Notes under the pieces: model-generated
Databases searched by the model: none
Seen by the model: the letters and a program-made list of their open reading frames with translations, nothing else
Told to the model about the DNA's origin: nothing
NCBI RefSeq assembly: GCF_017939745.1
Contig: NZ_JAGKQQ010000001.1
Coordinates: forward strand, 3,472,001 to 3,536,000
Length of the DNA: 64,000 bases
Origin: Gemmata palustris
GTDB lineage: Bacteria > Planctomycetota > Planctomycetia > Gemmatales > Gemmataceae
Direction: 5' to 3'
Part shown: positions 58,874 through 64,000 of the stretch, one piece after another
Position numbering within the stretch: position 1 is the stretch's first letter
Layout of the letters: every line of letters starts with the position of its first letter
Position numbers and translations under genes: made by a program

Positions 58874-60817
58874 ATGCCCGATCCGAACGATCCGCCGCAG
58901 ATTATCGACCCGCGCCTGGGGAGCCTGCTGGTTTCCGCGCGGGGGCCATTCGGCGCGAGTTCCCCCTCCGTCGCAAAAAATACACTCGATTTCGGCCCGC
59001 CCGCGGTGGCAGGCGAAGTGGGAACGCTCGGCCCCTACCGCGTCGTGCAAGAACTGGGCCGAGGCAGTATGGGCGCAGTCTTCGAGGCGCTGGACACGCG
59101 CCTGGACCGTAGCCTCGCGCTGAAAGTGATGCGGCCCGAGTTCGCCGCCGACGCGGAGGGGCGGGCACGGTTCCTCCGTGAAGCAAAGGCCGCGGCCCGG
59201 ATCGACCACGACAACGTCGTCACGGTCTACGAGGCCGACGAGCGCAACGGCACGCCGTACATCGCCATGCAGCTCCTCCGGGGGTACCCGCTGGACGCCT
59301 TCCTTGCCCTCAAGGGCGCGCCCTCGCTGCGCAGCGCCGTGCGGATCGCGCGGGAGGCGGCCCTGGGGTTGGCCGCGGCGCACCGGCTCGGCGTTGTACA
59401 CCGCGACATCAAGCCCGCGAACCTGTGGCTGGAGGCGCCCCAGGGCCGGGTGAAGCTGCTCGACTTCGGCCTGGCCCGGCCCGACGGTGTGGACAACGAA
59501 CTCACCAAAAGCGGCGCCGTGATCGGCACACCGGCGTTCATGTCGCCGGAGCAAGCGCTCGGCGAGCGGGTGGACCACCGCACCGACCTCTTCTCACTGG
59601 GCTCGGTCCTCTACTGGCTCTGTACGGGCCAGCTCCCCTTCCAAGGGGCGAGCGTTGTGGCCGTGCTGATGGCACTGGGCACCGAGGAGCCGAAGCCCGT
59701 GTACGTGCTGAATCCCAACGTGCCCCTGCCGCTGTGGGAGCTGATCCACTGGCTGCTTGCGAAGTCGCCAGCGGAGCGGCCGCAGACCGCGGCGGAAGTC
59801 GCCAACCACTTGCACGAAATCCTGGAACTGCCCACGGGACTGTCCTCGGTCGCACCGCCGAGCGTGCCACCTCCCTCCGGGGCGCGGGTTGAAGCCTCCG
59901 ATCCGTGGGTGACCCGCGCGCTGAAAGGCCCCGGTTCGCGCGGGGGGTACCGTGCCGCGCCGCCGGCTGTGCCACCGACCGCGCCAAGCGAACCGCGGGT
60001 ACTCCACTCGATGCCGGTCGTCACCGTTAGGCCGGCCGAGCCACCTGACGAGGAGCCGCGAACGGCCGGCGCGCCGGGCACGGGCGGCACGGTTATTTCG
60101 TCCGGCACCCTCTGGGAGGAACCACGGAGGAAGCCCCGTAAAAGGAACCCGCCAAGGGAGTACGAAGCCCCCGAAGTGGAATATTTTGACCGGCCGAGGC
60201 GACAGTACAGGAGCGCGAGGAGAAAGGACGACCACACCGGGCCGATCATTGCCATCATCGCGGGCGCGATCGGCACGCTGATCGCTGGTGCCTTAATCGT
60301 GGTACTGATCGTAACCGGGAGCAGAAGAGGAGCGGATTCGGCACAACAGAAGACCGGTGACCACGGCCGTCAGATGGCGAGAGGGACCACGCCAGGCGGA
60401 GCCGGTGTCCGGCCTCCCGTCGGCGCCGATCACGGAGCGGACGCACCGCGTGCGGTGCCGCCCGCTGTCGATGCACCGGACCTGCCCCCGCCCCCATCCG
60501 GCGCCAGTTTGGTTGGCCAGTGGACCCGCCAAGTTGACGGCCTGATCGACGTGTGGACCATTCGCTCCGTTGCCGGCAAATGGGAAATTGAGGGCCGGTT
60601 ATTCGACGGCGTGGAGGAGGTCGGAACTTTCGTCGGTTCGGACACACAAATGTCCGGCCGCACCCTCACGTTCGTTCAAAACTTCGATAAACAACCGCCC
60701 CGACCGTGGCCCAGCGGGGCAACCATCGCGGTCAAACTCTCGGGGGCCAATCTCGTGTTCACCTGGCAGCACAACGGGAGCAGTGGGAGCGGCACGATGA
60801 TACGAGTGAAGCGGTGA
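58874..60817 (+). CDS. receptor-like Ser/Thr protein kinase
   Basis: A 647-aa PknB-type kinase. N-terminal extension, then kinase domain: glycine loop LGRGSMGAVFEA (61-72), Lys84, HRDIKPAN (176-183), DFG (197-199), GTPAFMSPEQALGE activation segment end, DLFSLGSVLYWL. A Pro/Arg-rich linker follows, then one transmembrane segment (IIAIIAGAIGTLIAGALIVV, about 456-481) and an exported C-terminal domain (GQWTRQVDGLIDVWTIRSVA) that may sense outside signals. Complete and typical of planctomycetes. Confidence 0.93.
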   Translation: MPDPNDPPQIIDPRLGSLLVSARGPFGASSPSVAKNTLDFGPPAVAGEVGTLGPYRVVQELGRGSMGAVFEALDTRLDRSLALKVMRPEFAADAEGRARFLREAKAAARIDHDNVVTVYEADERNGTPYIAMQLLRGYPLDAFLALKGAPSLRSAVRIAREAALGLAAAHRLGVVHRDIKPANLWLEAPQGRVKLLDFGLARPDGVDNELTKSGAVIGTPAFMSPEQALGERVDHRTDLFSLGSVLYWLCTGQLPFQGASVVAVLMALGTEEPKPVYVLNPNVPLPLWELIHWLLAKSPAERPQTAAEVANHLHEILELPTGLSSVAPPSVPPPSGARVEASDPWVTRALKGPGSRGGYRAAPPAVPPTAPSEPRVLHSMPVVTVRPAEPPDEEPRTAGAPGTGGTVISSGTLWEEPRRKPRKRNPPREYEAPEVEYFDRPRRQYRSARRKDDHTGPIIAIIAGAIGTLIAGALIVVLIVTGSRRGADSAQQKTGDHGRQMARGTTPGGAGVRPPVGADHGADAPRAVPPAVDAPDLPPPPSGASLVGQWTRQVDGLIDVWTIRSVAGKWEIEGRLFDGVEEVGTFVGSDTQMSGRTLTFVQNFDKQPPRPWPSGATIAVKLSGANLVFTWQHNGSSGSGTMIRVKR

Positions 60818-60831
60818 CTCGGTGGGTTTAT

Positions 60832-60863
60832 TGAGGTAGGCTGTCGCAAAAAGCCTGCCCCAA
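60832..60863. terminator. convergent-gene hairpin
   Basis: GGTAGGCT and AGCCTGCC (one mismatch) with a GTCGCAAAA loop, between the kinase stop and the end of the radical SAM gene. Confidence 0.45.
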
Positions 60864-60908
60864 GCTCTGTCATTTCGGAACCACAGTTACGAATTTGATA
60901 GTTCGATC

Positions 60909-62174
60909 TTATCTTCCCAGCACTGCGGGGGCCGAGTCCTGCGCGTGGCGGGCGTCGTGCCCGGTGTAGGCGCCGAAATCGTTGAAGAACAGCCGCTTCG
61001 CCAGCCGATAAAACACGTTCTTCTCCGGGATCTCCGTTCCCGGGGCGTATTGCGACGTGCGGACCGTCATCGCGTCGAGTTCGGCGAGCGCGGTCTTTCG
61101 GGCGGTCGCGTCCTTCGCCCCGTGAGCTTCGACCAGTTTCTTCAGCAGGTCGGGGCGCTCCAACACAATGCACCCGCGCGTCGTTTCGGCGGCGAGCTTG
61201 CGGAAGTCCGCCAGGAACGCGGACCGCAGGAACTTCTGTTTCAGTGGTCGCGTGTCGGTCGTGGAGTGAATCGATTCCGTGGAGAACTGCACGATCGGGC
61301 ACGGCTCGATGTCGCCCCACGGGTTGATGTGGTGGCTGATCCCGGTCGCGGCCGGGCACAGCGCTTTGCCCTCGCCGTCGTGGTACGCATCAACGATCAC
61401 AATCGGCTTCTTCGCGCGCATCTCCACTACGAACTTCCGTGCCCGAATCGCCTGCTCGGACGTCAGGCACAGCGCCGGGTTCGGGTTCGGCCCCATCGGT
61501 CGGTACACGTGAAACCACGTGTAAAGCACGCCCATTTCCACGAGCCGGTCGATCCACTCTTCGCGGAGCAAGTCATCAATGTTGCTTCGCGCGAGGCTGG
61601 TGCAAACGCCTGTAAACACGCCCGCGTCGAGCGCGTTGTGGAGCCCCTGCATCGTCTTGCTCAGGACGTTCCCGCGCCCGCGGCGCTCGTCCGAAACGAT
61701 CTCCGTGCCTTCTACCGAAATGAGCGGCGTCACGTTCCCCAGGCGCCACATCTGTTTGGCGCGTTTGGGCGTAATGAAGTGGCCGTTCGTGAAGATCTGG
61801 AAGTAACAGTCCGGGTGCTCCGCGAGCATCTCCAGTAAATTCGGGTGCATGAACGGCTCGCCGCCGACGATCCCGAAGAACACGTTCCCCATCTGCTTCG
61901 CTTCGCGCACGAGCTGGTGGAACGCGGCCGGCTTGATCGTCTCCTGCTTCATGCTCACATCGACCCAGCACCCCTGGCACCGCAAGTTGCACGTGTTGAT
62001 GATGCTGACGTACAAAAACGGCGGGAACACCTGCCCGCGCTTCAGGCGCAACTTGTGCCGGTGAACGGACAAAGCCCCTTTAAAGCCCATGTTGTAAGCG
62101 AGCTTCCACAGGAGCCGCTTGTCGGTTTCCAGCAGAACGCGCTTGGCCAACTTGAACGACGCGAGCAGGGTCAC
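60909..62174 (-). CDS. radical SAM protein
   Basis: A 421-aa radical SAM enzyme. The FeS motif CNLRCQGC has cysteines at 62, 66 and 69. Further: FFGIVGGEPFMHPNLLEMLA, PLISVEGTEIVSDERRGRGN, HINPWGDIEPCPIVQFS (extra cysteine of a SPASM-like region, only partly present). The substrate is unknown. It converges with the kinase gene. Confidence 0.87.
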   Translation of the reverse strand: MTLLASFKLAKRVLLETDKRLLWKLAYNMGFKGALSVHRHKLRLKRGQVFPPFLYVSIINTCNLRCQGCWVDVSMKQETIKPAAFHQLVREAKQMGNVFFGIVGGEPFMHPNLLEMLAEHPDCYFQIFTNGHFITPKRAKQMWRLGNVTPLISVEGTEIVSDERRGRGNVLSKTMQGLHNALDAGVFTGVCTSLARSNIDDLLREEWIDRLVEMGVLYTWFHVYRPMGPNPNPALCLTSEQAIRARKFVVEMRAKKPIVIVDAYHDGEGKALCPAATGISHHINPWGDIEPCPIVQFSTESIHSTTDTRPLKQKFLRSAFLADFRKLAAETTRGCIVLERPDLLKKLVEAHGAKDATARKTALAELDAMTVRTSQYAPGTEIPEKNVFYRLAKRLFFNDFGAYTGHDARHAQDSAPAVLGR

Positions 62175-62390
62175 GGTGTGCTCCGGGCGCGGTGCAGCGA
62201 TACAGATGAAGTGTACCGCTTACGCGGGAGATATTACGGGAGATTTTTGGGCGGGCGGCCGGCCGTAGCGCCTGTGCGGGTGGAATGCCCTGAGACGAAG
62301 CGGGAAACGCCCCGCGAATCGCTTCGGTCGGGCACGCTCACAATGGCGCGGGAACACTTGGTCATTGCACCCGCGTCACGGAGGACGGCC

Positions 62391-63119
62391 ATGATTCCAC
62401 TTCTCTTGCTACTCGCCGCTCCCGGTAGCGACCCGTTCGGCCCGCCGCTTGGTGCGCCCGACTTCTCCGGGCGCCCGCTCACCCCTCCCGTCCCGGCCAC
62501 TTCGACGTGGGACCGGATGTTCCCCACCGGCCACTGCGCGGGACCGGCGCTCCAGCCGTTCCAGAAGCAGCCGCGAGTCTGCCCGGTGGCCGTCTGCACG
62601 TGCGATTCGGAAGCCAGCGGGGCCACGAAGGGCCTCACCTGGGTCAAGGAGTTTCACTCCGCGGCGCACGTCCCGTACCCGCGGTACGATCTGAACGGCT
62701 GCCCCGTCGAGGGTGACGGACTGGTGATCTACGAAGGGATGCGGTTCCACGTGGACCCGAAGAGCGGGAACTACGACCTGACGTTCACCGCGACCGTTCC
62801 CGCGATGCCGGTCTTGTTGCGCCTGCAACTGACACTCACCAGTTCGGACGGGAAGGAGGAGTACAAGCTCACGCTCCCGATGATCCGAATGGAACCGCCC
62901 CGCGACGCCAAACCCGGTGACCCGGCCCCGCGGACGTTCCACGTCGCGCACCGGGGGTACTCCAGTCTGTTCGTCGACCCGAAGCAAGCGATCCCCCCCA
63001 AGCAGTGGGACCGACAGACGGCGACTCTCAAGGCGAAGATTGATGATAAGTGGGTCATCACGCGCACCGGGACCGCTCGGTTCGGAACGCCGGTGGCCAT
63101 CGAAGACCCGAACCGCTGA
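62391..63119 (+). CDS. exported protein of unknown function
   Basis: A 242-aa protein starting MIPLLLLLAAPGSDPFGPPL, a short export signal. Two cysteine pairs (CPVAVCTCDSEASG; the GHCAG region) and a beta-rich body (YDLTFTATVPAMPVLLRLQL; TLTSSDGKEEYKLTLPMIRM) are seen. GGAGGAC precedes the ATG. Family not recognised; likely periplasmic. Confidence 0.6.
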   Translation: MIPLLLLLAAPGSDPFGPPLGAPDFSGRPLTPPVPATSTWDRMFPTGHCAGPALQPFQKQPRVCPVAVCTCDSEASGATKGLTWVKEFHSAAHVPYPRYDLNGCPVEGDGLVIYEGMRFHVDPKSGNYDLTFTATVPAMPVLLRLQLTLTSSDGKEEYKLTLPMIRMEPPRDAKPGDPAPRTFHVAHRGYSSLFVDPKQAIPPKQWDRQTATLKAKIDDKWVITRTGTARFGTPVAIEDPNR

Positions 63120-63331
63120 GCGCCCCGCCCTCACATCCGACCGCGGCCCCGTGCGCCGCGGTCGTCTCATTTTCTCATCCGGTTGAGTCATTTCCACAAA
63201 TTCGCGCTGACCCGGAAAGATGGCGCAACTGGTAAAGTCGGCATTATTGGCCCGTCGATAACTCGCACAGAGATTGTTCCGTACACGCTCGCCGGGCGCA
63301 TTGCGCCGCGAGTGACACGGGGGCGACGGGC

Positions 63332-64000
63332 ATGGTTCGCAACGCCGGGGTAATGTTCCTGTGTCTGGCCCTGGGTGCGGTCGTCATGTACGGCAGCACG
63401 AATCTTCGTATCCGCGTGGAACCGGCCGCCCCCGACGCGAAAGCCACGGGCACCGGCGCGCCCAGTGCGCCCCCGGGGGCACTGCCCCCCGATCTCGTCG
63501 CGAAGCCCCGCGCCGGGGAGCCCGCGCGCCGCGACCGCAACGTGCGCCAAGCCAGCGCTCTCACGGACGACACGAAACCCGACGCGGTCCGGGGCGTCCG
63601 GCTCGAAGACGCGCAGGGGGTGGTATGGGATCTGAGTAAAGCCCCCCCCACGGGTATCGCGGCGCTCGGAACCATCGTGAAGGTCCGGTTGGAGCGCGTC
63701 GTTGCGGACCAGCTCCTCCTGAGCACCGACGACCTCCGGGAAAAGCCGATCGAAGAAGTGTTGGGTGCGAAGCGGACCGACGAGAACGGCGCGACCGTCG
63801 TCGCCCTCGACCTGACAAAAATGAAGGCCCGCGACGGCACGATCAACTTCGAGTTGCGCGTGAAAAGTGTCGGCCCCCAAACGTCCGACCCGTACAAGTT
63901 CACGATCCTGCCCCCGTCGGAGCCCTCGGACACCATTTCGGGTCAGGTGACCGAGTACACGACGTCGCCGTACCTGCGCCCGTCCCCGGTCTCCGGGCTC
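63332..64000 (+). CDS. exported beta-rich protein, 3' end outside window
   Basis: Open for 223 codons to the window edge. The N-terminus MVRNAGVMFLCLALGAVVMY is a membrane anchor or signal, followed by a Pro/Ala-rich stretch and a beta-rich domain (GIAALGTIVKVRLERVVADQ; TINFELRVKSVGPQTSDPYK). No family; perhaps an Ig-like surface domain. Confidence 0.6.
   Translation, partial: MVRNAGVMFLCLALGAVVMYGSTNLRIRVEPAAPDAKATGTGAPSAPPGALPPDLVAKPRAGEPARRDRNVRQASALTDDTKPDAVRGVRLEDAQGVVWDLSKAPPTGIAALGTIVKVRLERVVADQLLLSTDDLREKPIEEVLGAKRTDENGATVVALDLTKMKARDGTINFELRVKSVGPQTSDPYKFTILPPSEPSDTISGQVTEYTTSPYLRPSPVSGL

Overview
The window is GC-rich DNA from what looks like a planctomycete of the Gemmata type. 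The signs are secreted enzymes with twin-arginine or lipoprotein signals, a Ser/Thr kinase with a transmembrane anchor and exported tail, many hydrolase and oxidoreductase clusters, SRPBCC proteins paired with an ArsR regulator, class II ribonucleotide reductase and a DUF3634-like protein. The assignment rests on gene content read by eye, not on a database search.

Layout. 1-24.4 kb is chromosomal housekeeping and accessory metabolism: a Ski2-like helicase (cut by the window edge), a secreted double alpha/beta-hydrolase, a PhoD phosphatase, a deoxyhypusine-synthase-like pair behind a candidate attenuator, a DTW tRNA-modifying enzyme, an Ldh-family dehydrogenase with L-2-hydroxyglutarate oxidase, a TIM-barrel isomerase, ispD, an acyl-ACP desaturase-like diiron protein, nrdJ, dcd and a secreted hydrolase. 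Two apparently identical 1258-bp IS copies (4186-5443 and 14464-15721) lie in the same orientation. Both sit exactly in the GCAA loop of a short dispersed hairpin repeat.

24.4-46.7 kb is a compact prophage of about 22 kb. It runs integrase, small regulators, primase-helicase, a sigma factor, terminase, portal, protease/scaffold, decoration protein, capsid, head completion, tail, then G/G-T chaperones with a canonical CCCAAAA -1 slippery site, tape measure and distal tail proteins. A moron/regulatory segment with hairpin-punctuated small genes closes it. An 88-bp MITE-like element sits between the capsid gene and the next gene. A 12-bp direct repeat at both edges is a candidate att core. No lysis gene was recognised.

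46.7-64 kb returns to the chromosome: an EVE-domain protein, dnaB, a DUF3634-like protein, a five-gene minus-strand secreted/catabolic cluster (Gfo/Idh, ceramidase-like, Tat protein, TolB-like, Ldh-family), an ArsR-SRPBCC-DoxX-SRPBCC/SnoaL cluster behind a palindromic operator, a receptor-like Ser/Thr kinase, a radical SAM protein and two exported proteins.

Most worth following up are the tandem DHS-like gene and apparently catalytically dead DHS-fold paralogue with its leader hairpin, the hairpin-loop-targeting IS, and the little-described planctomycete prophage with duplicated promoters, its own sigma factor and a programmed frameshift.
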